Assembly (NCBI GenBank): GCA_949752795.1
Contig: OX457064.1
Span: 108,725,454-108,789,453 of the forward strand
DNA: 64,000 nucleotides
Origin: Hyperoodon ampullatus
Taxonomy: Eukaryota; Chordata; Mammalia; Artiodactyla; Ziphiidae
Reading direction: 5' to 3'
Shown: positions 37,901 to 47,255 of the stretch, in pieces
Position numbering within the stretch: the first letter of the stretch is position 1
Layout of the letters: each line of letters opens with the position of its first letter
Program-made: the position numbers and the translations under genes
Notes under the pieces: generated by a model
Database searches by the model: none
The model's input: the letters and a program-made list of their open reading frames with translations, nothing else
Told to the model about the DNA's origin: nothing

Positions 37901-40900
37901 CATGCTGTGTATGTATGGCATTTTTTCTATGTGCATATATCACAATTTTTAATAGGAAGTTTGTCATTAATTTGCTCAGCAAAAGCTTATTTGACACCTT
38001 TTTAAATGCCAAGTGCTGTGCAGGATCTTGTGGCTGCAAGGACAGTGGACAACGTGGTAGAGGGACCAACAGCACAGAGTGGGGAGTTATGGCCCAAAGG
38101 CCACAGCACGCCCTGGAGAAGAGAAGCAGGACGTCCACGCCTCCTGAGAGTCGCCCTCCTGGAGCTGGGGACACTGCATGGGCGTGTCTTGGGAAAAGGC
38201 ACTGGCAGCTTTGCTCCGGACTCTTTTTGAGGACATCTGTAGAGCAACAGCCTTGGCAGACAGAGAGTGCGGCCCTCAGGCTGATCTCAATAACCAAGAA
38301 TGCATCTTTCGCTGGAGCGAAGTTTGGGCAGGACACCAGCAGCCTCCTTGTGACACTGGGGTATCCCACGTTCAGGCTCCTCAGCCAGGACAAAAACGCA
38401 CCGTGGGCCTCTCCACAAAGGTCCTGAGGGACTTGGGGAAAAGGGAACCCACAGGAGTGGGAACATGACATCCACACTACCCGCTCTGCCGGGAGCAGGT
38501 TACCTCTGATGATGCTCTCTGACAGGGCCTGTGCCTTCTGCAGGCATCCAGGAAACTGTGGCAGGGTAACTTGTTAGCTCGAAGGGGGCAAATTCCAAAC
38601 CCGCCACAGCTCCTTGACAAGTGGATCAAAGTTAGTCCAGTATTCTTTGTTTGAGAAACGTCAGAGAAAAGTAAGTTCTTTAGTCTAGCACCTCCCAGGG
38701 CCCCGGTCTTGAGCTGATGTTCACTGTCATACCCACCTCAGCCACGACCCAGGACCGTGGGTCCTTCAGGACCCAGCCCAGACTGTGGAGCTGTCAAGAA
38801 ACATGGGTACCTCCTTGTCCTTCCGAAATATAGGCCACATTCCAGCACCACCACCACCGCCCCTGCTCCCCACCCCGATCTGGGCAAAAATGATGTGAAG
38901 TCACAGGAAAGTTCCCATGTGACCCACGCACAGGCAGGAGCATCCGTGGCCTGACTGCCTCATTGGCAGGATTAAGTTAGTCTTAGCAATGAATCAGTAT
39001 TAACTCACAAAGCTCTAAATACCTCCTAAGCTTTTCCTTTCTACAAAGTGAATCCCTTCAAGGGGTTTAGAATTAAAATTGGTTTTGTCTAGATTTATGT
39101 GTTGGTTTGTTTGAATTTCTTTTGGATTCAACATGTAATAAAAAGAATTCCTTGTTAGACTTATACAAATTGTCTCAGTAGAACTGAAAACTCGTTTTCT
39201 TGCGTCTTTGGTGCTCTTTCACACCCATTTCTTGTAGCTCCTACAGACCCTCAATATCTCATCTCACTTTCAATGTCGTGAAGCGGGTGCACACTGTTGC
39301 CCCTGGAATTGCCCGCATCCCATCCAGCTGGAAGGCCTTCACTCAGCCCCCAGTTTACTTCACCTATAGTATCTTCATTCTGGTAACTCATCACTATTTA
39401 TATCCTTGGTATTCGAGCCATGCAGATTTCAAAGAGCAGAAAGAAACACGGGAATTTAGAGCATGAGCTGCCTTTCTACAGAAAGCCGAGGGCGCAAGGC
39501 CGGCTACCGTGGTGCCACCTCCTTCCCGAGGGCGGCTGCCACCCACGAGCTCTTGCCACGGGTCAAAGGTGAAAGGGCTCAGGGGCGGGTATTTTTGCTG
39601 TCGAGCTAATATTAAAATAAGAGCCTTCAATATAAGAAAATGTCCAAGGACTGATACTTGTCATTGCAAAGACTGAATGACACCTTTCCCCACGGCTCCA
39701 AACAGGGGAGATGTTTTATGGCCTTTACCTAAGACGTTCTTTCTGCTCAAGCTGATGCCCAGATCTTCACAGGCTCTGCCGTCCACACTGTCCAGCACGT
39801 CTGTGTGGGTCACACACAGGTCACCCTGAGGAACGCTGAACCAGGCAGCAGAGCCTGCGAGGGAGCCCTACTGAGTGTTTTAAACGCCCCGGCCCATCTT
39901 TGCACCACGAGGGGCTCCCCAACTGGGGCCCACCTGGCCCAGCTGCCATGCAGAGAGCAACCTGGCGGCTCAGGCAGCGACCACACAGGAGGTCTGCCTG
40001 CTCCTGAAGAACTTTTTAAAAGGTACTAGTTGCAAACTTTAAGAACTGGAACATTTTACCTAAAGTTTGCATTTCTGACGTCCTGTGAAAATAGGAAGCT
40101 GGGCAATTCGGCGCTTGCATTTCTCCACAGCAAGAAGTAGGTGGTGAGGGACATTCTCCACATCCCTGCGGCCAAACGTCACCCTGCCCGGCCACACACC
40201 ACAGCTCACACTCGGGCACCGCTGGCCAGGGAACAGGGACGGACCCGAGCCCTTGGAACGAGCAGAACTAAAAGGACACTGTTTTGAGCTAATTAAGGCC
40301 ACCCTCCATCTACCTGAGCCAACCAGAGATGAAGAGTCTTTTTATTAAAGAAACCTGATCAAGGACCACACATCCTACTTCACAATGGACAGAACTAGCC
40401 TCCTTGGACTCGCCCTGTTCCTCCAGGTGCCACGTCTGTCAAGGTGAGTTGTGGACACAAATGTGCAGGTGCTCCACCCGATGCCTGGTCAACCCTGACC
40501 CACTGTGAGGGGGTCTCCTCCAAGGGAAAGTCACGGCCAAACTCCATTCCTTAAAAGTTAAGTGTTTCCTGCCGCCTGCTGTGCCAGTTTTGTCTTGTTA
40601 ACAAAATGTTCTTGGTGAGTACAGGAAGTGAAGAGTGACAAGAAAGAAACGCTAAGATGGTATCTCGGGAGATTTCCCCCAAAACAGCAGCTATGAGAGG
40701 GGCGAGCGGAGGGGGGCAGTTCCCCGGTGAACGTGAGGGCCAGGTGGGCTGTGGGCAGAGGAGTTATCAACAGCCATCAACTGACTACAATTCAGTCTGC
40801 CTTCCATTACGTCAGTGGGAAAGTTCTCCTCCCTTCCTGCTTCGGGAGTGTCTGCGTGTGTCCGGAGCCTGTGGCTGAGGGCCCGGCAGCGTGTCCGGTG

Positions 40901-41624
40901 ACGGCTGTAGGAGCCGGAGGTACTCAGCCCCGGGAAGAGGAAACAGAGCTGTGAGCCCGCTCAGTGCCCGCAGATGCCCCACGTGAAGAAGGGGCTCTGT
41001 TCACGGCTGCCCCCAATTCATGCCAGTGAGTGGATGCCGCTTATGGGCAGCCTCAGAGCCCAATAATGGCGTGACGGGGCAGAGGCCCCCGCCTCGGGAG
41101 TCTCCCAGCAGAGGCCAAGGGTCACCCACTGCGGATGTAGCGGACAGTGCCCCCCCCCATTCAGGAGGCCTCGTGGACGGTGTGCTGTGCTGACTGCACC
41201 TGGTCCCTGCCACCGACTAGGTGCTCCCAAGGGTTTCAGCCTGTCTCCTCTCGGCATTTAGTTCCCCTAAGTCTCTTAATTTTCTCTGAAGGGAACAGAC
41301 CTCAGTGGCCATGACAACTGTCTTGTCCTGAGACCCTGGTTGGCAAGACCCGGCCTCGTGGATCCTAGTAGCTGGCTAGTGGTCACACGTGGCTTTGTAC
41401 AGGGTAGATCCTCAGGCCATGTTTGAGCCACCTTGCGTGCCTTCCTCTGGACAGAGTTCGAGCAGACCTTTCGGAACACATGGCTCTCGGGATCTTGTGT
41501 GCATTGCAGAATCACAGATCTTGAAGGCTGGAAGGAACCCTAGGGCCAGAGTCTTCATTTCTCAGCCGAGGGAGTGGAGGCTCCAGGGGCACAGGAAGGG
41601 GCACACCAGAGCTGCTGGCCACCT

Positions 41625-42125
41625 ATGAATACCTGAAATGTGTGGTCCGAATTGTGATGCACCGTAAGTGCAAAATGCACACTGAGTTTCCAAGACTTAA
41701 CGTACAAAAAAGTAAAATTTGGGCTTCCCTGGTGGCGCAGTGGTTGAGAGTCCGCCTGCCGATGCAGGGGACGCGGGTTCGTGCCCCAGTCCGGGAAGAT
41801 CCCACATGCCACGGAGGGGCTGGGCGCGTGAGCCATGGCCGCCGAGCCTGCGCGTCCGGAGCCTGTGCTCCGCAAAGGGAGAGGCCACAACAGTGAGAGG
41901 CCCGCGTACCGCAAAAAAAAAAAAAAAAAAAAGTAAAATTTCTCATCAATGTTTTATATTGATTACAAGTTAAAATGATCATGATTCAGATATATATTTG
42001 GATAAATAAAATATATTTTAAAAATTAAAATCACACGTTTCTTTTCACTTATTTTAACGTGGCTACTAGAAAGTTCAAGATCACCCATGAGGCTTGCATC
42101 TTGCTTCTACTGGGCAGCACTGGTC
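41625..42125 (-). mobile_element. Old DNA transposon split by a SINE
   Basis: Terminal GGGCAGCACTGG at about 42112-42123 and ACGTGGCTACTAGAAAGTTC are reverse-strand hallmarks of the same family as the 27580 copy. The CHR-2 at 41721-41930 is inserted in it. Confidence 0.5.
41721..41930 (+). mobile_element. CHR-2 SINE
   Basis: A forward, CG-rich copy close to consensus, with 15-16-base target duplications AAAAAAGTAAAATTT on both sides (about 41706 and 41926). Confidence 0.95.
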
Positions 42126-42704
42126 TAGAACAACGCCCACGTCTGTGACTTCCCATCTGAGGTCCTCTGCAGGACACCAGACTTTTAACACATGGCTGTA
42201 CCTTGATTTTAATTTTTTTTCTTGAGGAGAACAAAATAATGACACAGAACAGAGAAAAAGAAAACTGAAGGACAAGAGGTTTTTGCTGTTGTTTATGATC
42301 TGGATGTTATCCCAGAACCTTCAAAGTTTACAGACACGAGATGGTGCCCAGGGTGAGTGCACGTTGTCCTGGTATTGCTTCTGGGACGTAGCGAAATAAA
42401 GTCAGCAAGCTCACTGTACTCATAACCGGTCTGTTCTTCAGGAAAGCAAAAGTCTCATTTTCCTGTTTGATTTCTGATAAATTCCCACCATTCTTAACTG
42501 GATCAAAATCATCTGTGATGTAACTAAGAATTTTAAATGCAAGAAATCGCATAAATACTCATTCCATGGAAAATGGAGTTGCTTTTGCAAAGTGTAACAA
42601 CGCCCATTAAATTACTTTAGTAACTGCTGCTATTATCTCAGACCATGGGAACTATTACTGTTAAGGGTGAGGCTTTCTTTTGAAAGGTTTGCGTGAATGA
42701 TCCA

Positions 42705-42720
42705 CCCCCCCCCCCGCCCC
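42705..42720. repeat. Poly-C run
   Basis: Eleven C's, one G, then four C's, about 200 bases downstream of the exon 2 donor on the coding strand (G-run in the transcript). Confidence 0.9.
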
Positions 42721-42917
42721 AAACACACCCCGCTGCCCATTACTCACAATGCTATGAGTTTTGCCAGCAGTTCATTAAAAAACAGTGGAAGCAGACTTTT
42801 TTTAAACCACACAGGTGACCTTAAACACCAGTTTTCCGAGTGAGGTGCAAACTACTTGCATGTCAGCTCATGCACACCATCCGGGGCACAGTCTTACTCG
42901 CCAGGCATCTGCCTTAC

Positions 42918-43017
42918 CTTTGAATTTTTCTGTTTGAGCCCTTAGAATCTCTGCACATCTTGTTTCTTCCTCCTGTATTTCCAGATGAAATCGGCATTCC
43001 GGGTGAATGCTGTTCAC
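42918..43017 (-). CDS. VIPR2: VIPR2 coding exon 2: start of mature N-terminal ectodomain
   Basis: This 100-base exon encodes residues 22-54 plus the first base of codon 55. It opens VNSIHPECRF and continues with an acidic EIQEEETRC stretch, matching the N-terminal helix of the VPAC2 ectodomain, which helps bind the C-terminal half of VIP or PACAP. C29 and C42 are the first two cysteines of the class B fold. The acceptor reads TTGAGCAG and the donor GTAAGG. It follows exon 1 in phase 0 and leaves phase 1, which exon 3 accepts. The intron 1 pyrimidine tract is good. The acceptor is a NAGNAG (GAG then CAG), so a one-glutamine insertion between residues 21 and 22 is possible but probably rare. 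Confidence 0.96.
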
Positions 43018-45392
43018 CTGCTCAAGGTTAAAAGAAATAGAAATAACTGAAAATTCTACTATAATGGGGAAGTCAAGCAAAATTTCTACATAAAAGCCCT
43101 CAAAATCTCACAGTTCTAAACTGCTTCCAAACTAACACTCATTTAAAAGCAATCACGTTCATATTTTGGCATGGTTATTTGGAAAAAAAAGCTTCACTAT
43201 TTACTTTGTAAAGGAATTAGTAAACAAATATAAAACCTGATAGAATTTTTTTTTCTGGGCAGGAAAACAAACTCACTAACGTAATCCATTTTATGTCGTT
43301 AGTACTAATTTGGTGGCAATAGAGCTCTTTAACCCAATAATCTTTCAATATTCGAGTTCTCCATTTCATAGCCCTTGATTTAATCAAAGTAAATACATGT
43401 TTACTCCTAAGCCCATTCTTAATGACTGCACACAACCCCAGACGCCAGCGTGCTTCATCTAAGGCCAGGCTCTGCGTTCACTGGAAAGCCCTAATAGGAT
43501 AACTTTAGTTTTAGAGGCTGCAGGTCACATTCAAAACTGAACTTTAGAATTTGGTGTGAAGGAGCTTTTCAGAAAGATGAGGGGTGAGTAGGGAGAGGCC
43601 TGGGCGAGAGTCACAGCACTGAGGTTTCCACTGAGCAAGAGGTGGGGGACTTCACGTCAGGCTCTATCCCGGAACTAAAGATGCGACACAAATGGTGAAG
43701 AACATTGTCCATCAACGTGCGCAAAAGACAAAGCCACATACTGTTTTGGTCTTGGAAGATAATATTCTCTGGTCTCTATTTTCACCAAGGTCCAACTTTC
43801 TCTTTTGTTTTGCCACCTCCCACCGCCCACAAATACGCTGTAGGCTGGAGCTGTGCCCCCCGCTCTCATGTAAGAATAAACTTTTTATTAAAGAAAACCA
43901 TACTCTTGCGTATATTATGGCCATCTATGTTTAATTATCCTACTATTGAAATAAGTCAACAGAATTCTAACCAGGAAGAACACTTCCTAACAAAATTAAG
44001 AGAAGAAACTTAATGCTGAATACTTTTGCCACATTTACCCTCATTTTTAAAAAGATCTGAAGCTCGGGTCCCCCCCACCCCCACCCCGGCTCATCACTGG
44101 GCAGCCACCACTGTACAAACTCCTGGTTTCAGGCCGTATTTTTCACACCTGAACAAGTCAATAGCTTAAATTTCAGAATTAGGGAAATTATTTTGCCTTA
44201 AAAAGAAAAATGAATTTCTGTTAAGGTATTAAAAGACACCATGATATCTGACATTCTTGGAATATGCACAGCAATGACTTATTTGGGGACATCCTAGAAG
44301 TTAAAGCAGCATTAACCGTAATAACTCCTGGTACTTTTAACTAGCTCTTTCAAAGCACTAAAATTAGTAGGGAGGTTCTTATCCTCACAGCATCCCTCTG
44401 AGGGAGGAAAGACTTGGTTTGCCTTCACACTAGACAAGGGAGTTTGGCAACCCTGCGGGGTGGGCTAGGTTCATGCCCTCCTGGAACCCGAAATACCCTC
44501 AGCAATGACAACTTTCCCTAAATAGCTCCATCCTTGGCTTCACAACCTTAAGAGGGGATATGAGTCAATACAGACAGTGATCTGGCTGCGTTATAAAGTG
44601 CGAATGTGTACACACGCCAACACTGACTCCAGTCTGTCAGGGAGGGAAGCAAGAAATAGGGTTCACAGTTTTTGTGGGTGTTTTTTTCAAGGGTCTTCAA
44701 ATAAAAGGAAGAATTCCTGAGAATTAAATAATCTACAAATGCACTCATTTAACAAATTTCTATTCAGCATCTCGTTTCTTCCGGTGCTCTTAAATAATGA
44801 TAAAAAAAATCAACTTTCTGTAGCTACATCGCGTCTCCCTGACACACACTTAAAGCAAGACAAAAAGCAGCAACAGTACTAGGAGATGGAAGGGGAAGTA
44901 GTTAAAGACAAAGCGAACTCCAATTTCTCTCGGAAACGTGAGGCCTGCGGAGGTGACCAAGCCCTACCCACCACCCGACTCGGGCGTCCCTGGACCCGCG
45001 AACCGTCCTCGCCGGCCACAGCCTGCGGGAGGACGCGGCCGGACCCGCTCCGCTGGGAAGGGCGTCGAGCAAGAAACTGGATCTTATTCCCAGCGAACCC
45101 GGGACGGCGGAGGGGACAGAGCAAACGCATCCTCCCAGCCCGTCTCCAACCCGGCCGGGCGGGGAGATCGGTTCTTCGCTCGGCGGGGAGGGTCCAGAGC
45201 GTCCCCGGCGGCCCTGCTCCTTCCCGCGAGCCCGGCGGGCGGGTGGGGACCCCGAGACCAGCCCCGCTCCCCGCGCCCCCGGCCCAGCCCCGCGGCCGGA
45301 CTCGGGAGCGCAGCGCAGCCGGGCGCGGGGGCGCTCCCTCCGGGGAGGGGCGGCGCGCAGGGCAGGGCAGGCGGGGCTGGGGTCGCACTCAC
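43018..45392 (-). other. VIPR2 intron 1 (2375 bases)
   Basis: The intron runs from GTGAGT to TTGAGCAG. Its 5' third is still inside the CpG island. The remainder is unique-looking, AT-richer DNA with one probable MIR fragment near 44330-44460. No other gene or RNA was recognised. Confidence 0.9.
44330..44460 (+). repeat. Possible MIR fragment
   Basis: AACTAGCTCTTTCAAAGCAC, then CTTATCCTCACAGCATCCCT and GAGGGAGG follow the MIR layout. It lies in intron 1. Confidence 0.5.
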
Positions 45393-45455
45393 TGGGGCGA
45401 GCAGCCAGCCGCAGCAGGTCAGCAGCGCGGGCGGCAGCAGCGCGGGCGCCCTCAT
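45393..45455 (-). CDS. VIPR2: VIPR2 coding exon 1: initiator methionine and signal peptide
   Basis: The 21 codons begin MRAPALLPPALLTC and end WLLAP. This is a short N-terminus followed by a leucine-rich hydrophobic core, a typical class B receptor signal peptide that directs the chain to the ER. The ATG has G at -3 and A at +4, an adequate context. The exon ends in phase 0 at CCA followed by the donor GTGAGT. From memory, the human protein starts MRTLLPPALLTCWLLAPV, so this copy appears to carry about four extra residues, two near the N-terminus and a CG pair before W17. The numbering of later glycosylation sites is shifted by the same four. The frame stays open upstream of this ATG for more than 130 codons, so the start is chosen by homology and signal-peptide position rather than by an upstream stop. 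Confidence 0.93.
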
Positions 45456-45477
45456 CCCGGCTCCGCGGCACGGACAT
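45393..45477 (-). promoter_or_regulatory. Upstream ATG and overlapping uORF in VIPR2 exon 1
   Basis: An ATG lies 22 bases upstream of the VIPR2 start in another frame (MSVPRSRDEG...). Its context is weak (C at -3, T at +4). If the transcript starts upstream of 45477, this uORF overlaps the receptor start. After splicing it stays open through exon 2 and ends at a TAG in exon 3 (24449-24451), for 94 codons. Leaky scanning would still allow receptor synthesis. Whether it is transcribed and translated is inference. Confidence 0.55.
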
Positions 45478-46409
45478 GGGCCGGGCAGCCCGTGCGCAGC
45501 GACGCGTCTCCCGCCTCCCGAGGTCCTTGCGCGGCGCCTGGCGGCTGCCGTTAAGTCCCCTGCCCGGGTTGTGCCCCGAGGCGGCCGCTCCGCCCCCGCG
45601 GTACCCCGTCCCCGCCCCGCGCTCCCCGCGCCCCCGCCCCCGAGCTCCCTTCCGTCCCGGCGCCGGGTATCCGCCCCACGTCCCGCCCCGCTCCCCGTCG
45701 GTATCCCCTCCCCGCGCCCCTGGCCCCTCCCTCGTAACCCCCGTGCTGGGCTCGCTCCCCCAGACAGTTCAGCAGCGGGTGAGGGTTGCGCACAGGTGGG
45801 CGTGCTGGGCCCGCACAACTCGGAGGTAGAGGTGGACGGGAGAGCGACTCGGGAGGGACCCACTTTAGGGTCAGAGACCGGCCCTTACTTGTGTCCTTGT
45901 TAAACAACCTAAAGACCCCCAAGAAGGTGGCAGGAAGAGCATGTGGGCTGCCTTGGAAGCCACTGGAGTTGGTTGGGGCAACCGAAAACTTCTAAGACGC
46001 GTGGAGTGCATCTTGGTGGGGGCTGACTTGGCGCGGTGGCTGGTCTTCAGTCCTGTCCGTGTCTCCCCCTGCTGCAGAGGTGGGCCATGGGTGGTGCGGG
46101 CTGCAGGGGCCTTGGACCCGGCCTCATCCCACACCTGCCTCGGAACCTCCGGAAGGATAGTGTGGCGTAAAAGCCAGTTGTTTTCCAGCACAAGGAGAAG
46201 CGCTGGAAATGAAAAAGAAAACAGGAAATTTTGTTGTGGTTTTAACTTTTTATTTGAAAATAATTTCAAACTAACAGAAAAGTGAGACTAGGACAAAGGA
46301 CATCTTTTCACCCTTTATTTAGATTCAGCTATTAAGGTTTTGCCTCACTGGCTTTGTCACTTGTATTCTCTCTGACCACACTCATCCCCCAATAGATCCA
46401 TCAATAACT

Positions 46410-46486
46410 TTGTTATCTGTCTGTCATCTCTCTCTCTATCAGCTATTAATCATCTATCTATCACCTATCATCTGTCTTTCTGTCTG
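46410..46486. repeat. Imperfect (TCTA/TCTG)n microsatellite
   Basis: Clustered CTATC and CTGTC units such as TCATCTATCTATCACCTATC, a degenerate tetranucleotide repeat about 1 kb upstream of VIPR2. Confidence 0.7.
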
Positions 46487-46600
46487 GTGGGGAACAGTAG
46501 TAGAGACAGGATTTGGACTCGGGGTGAGATCTGGACTCTGGGTATGCAGCTTGGGATCTGGAAGCTTATTGACTCTGGATCCAATGTGACAAATATTTCT

Positions 46601-46816
46601 TTTTTTTTTTTTTTTTTTTTTTTTGTGGTATGCGGGCCTCTCACCGCTGTGGCCTCTCCCGCTGCGGAGCACAGGCTCCGGACGTGCCCACTCAGCGGCC
46701 ATGGCTCAGGGGCCCAGCCGCTCCGCGGCATGTGGGATCCTCCCAGACCGGGGCACGAACCCATGTCCCCTGCATCGGCAGGCGGACTCTCAACCACTGC
46801 GCCACCAGGGAAGCCC
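46601..46816 (-). mobile_element. CHR-2 SINE upstream of VIPR2
   Basis: A reverse element with target duplications ACAAATATTTCTTTT (46589 and 46817). It lies 1.1-1.4 kb upstream of the receptor start codon. Confidence 0.95.
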
Positions 46817-47040
46817 ACAAATATTTCTTTTACTCACTATTTGAAGCCGGACAAGCAATGAACTTTGAGCCAAGTGCCTGTGTAAACGAGAGTGGTGATA
46901 CCTGCTCCTCACCTGAGGGTCGGGTCGCAGTGAGAATCTAGATTCTTTATGTGTGTGTAAATACTGTGCTCTAGTCCAGCAGAGGGGGGTGTGTGATGCG
47001 GAGAAAAAGTGTGGTAAGAGCAAGATACAGGCAAATGGGT

Positions 47041-47255
47041 GGGGAGGAGGGGAGGGGGGAGGGGGGAAAGGGAGGAGGAGGGGGGAAGGGGAGGGGGAAG
47101 GGGGAAGGGGGAAGGGGAGGAGGAGGGGGAAGGGGAGGAGGAGGAGGGAGAGAAGGGGGAGGGAGAGGAGGGGGAGGGAGAGGAGGGGCGGCAGAGGGGG
47201 AGGGGGAGGAGGGGGAGGGGAGGAGGGGAGGGAGGAGGAGGAGGAGGAGGAGAAG
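47041..47255 (+). repeat. Homopurine (G/A) tract
   Basis: About 215 bases of only G and A except two C's at 47189 and 47192, built of GGGGGA, GGAGGA and GGGAGA units. Uninterrupted purine runs 148 bases from 47041. Peptides read through it (Gly/Glu/Arg runs) are artefacts. Confidence 0.97.

Larger units (their letters stand above)
24549..42917 (-). other. VIPR2 intron 2 (18369 bases)
   Basis: The intron runs from GTAAGG to CTCCAG. It contains five CHR-family SINEs (25568-25693, 25719-25936, 26277-26499, 32208-32506, 41721-41930), two copies of an old DNA transposon, a probable MER5A-like fragment, a consensus CRE at 34926-34933 and a short poly-C run at 42705-42715. The long open frames in 29.3-38.5 kb have no recognisable protein similarity and read as GC-rich non-coding DNA. 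Confidence 0.9.
1..45650 (-). other. VIPR2: VIPR2 gene, 5' portion (five coding exons; 3' part beyond base 1)
   Basis: VIPR2 encodes VPAC2, a plasma-membrane class B receptor for VIP and PACAP that couples mainly to Gs and raises cAMP. Five exons were found by reading the minus strand and recognising the VPAC2 protein. Coding lengths are 63, 100, 108, 98 and 98 bases, and the intron phases (0, 1, 1, 0, 2) join into one uninterrupted frame of about 156 residues. This covers signal peptide, hormone-binding ectodomain and TM1. In human the gene lies near the end of chromosome 7q, with DYNC2I1 (WDR60) on its 3' side, so that gene would be expected off the left edge. The right boundary is an estimate for the transcription start, set within the CpG island; it was not observed. 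No frameshift, stop or damaged splice site was seen, so this looks like a functional copy. Confidence 0.95.
44880..45900. promoter_or_regulatory. VIPR2: CpG island covering VIPR2 exon 1; promoter and 5' UTR
   Basis: This stretch of about 1 kb is extremely GC-rich and full of undepleted CG dinucleotides, unlike the flanks. Exon 1 lies in its middle. On the coding (minus) strand, GC boxes (GGGGCGGGG type, putative Sp/KLF sites) lie at about 45610-45618, 45631-45641 and 45681-45690, 155-235 bases upstream of the start codon. I see no convincing TATA box, so dispersed initiation is likely. The exact start of transcription cannot be read from sequence. Confidence 0.85.

Noticed and set aside
37779..38477. 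Minus-strand 232-codon open frame
   Set aside because: No recognisable protein family. It ends in a poly-Phe reading of an A-run and overlaps an old MIR-like segment.
44938..45903. Long plus-strand open frame (321 codons) through the CpG island
   Set aside because: Pro/Arg/Ala-rich composition with no domain. Stop codons are rare by chance in such GC-rich DNA, and the real exon is on the other strand.
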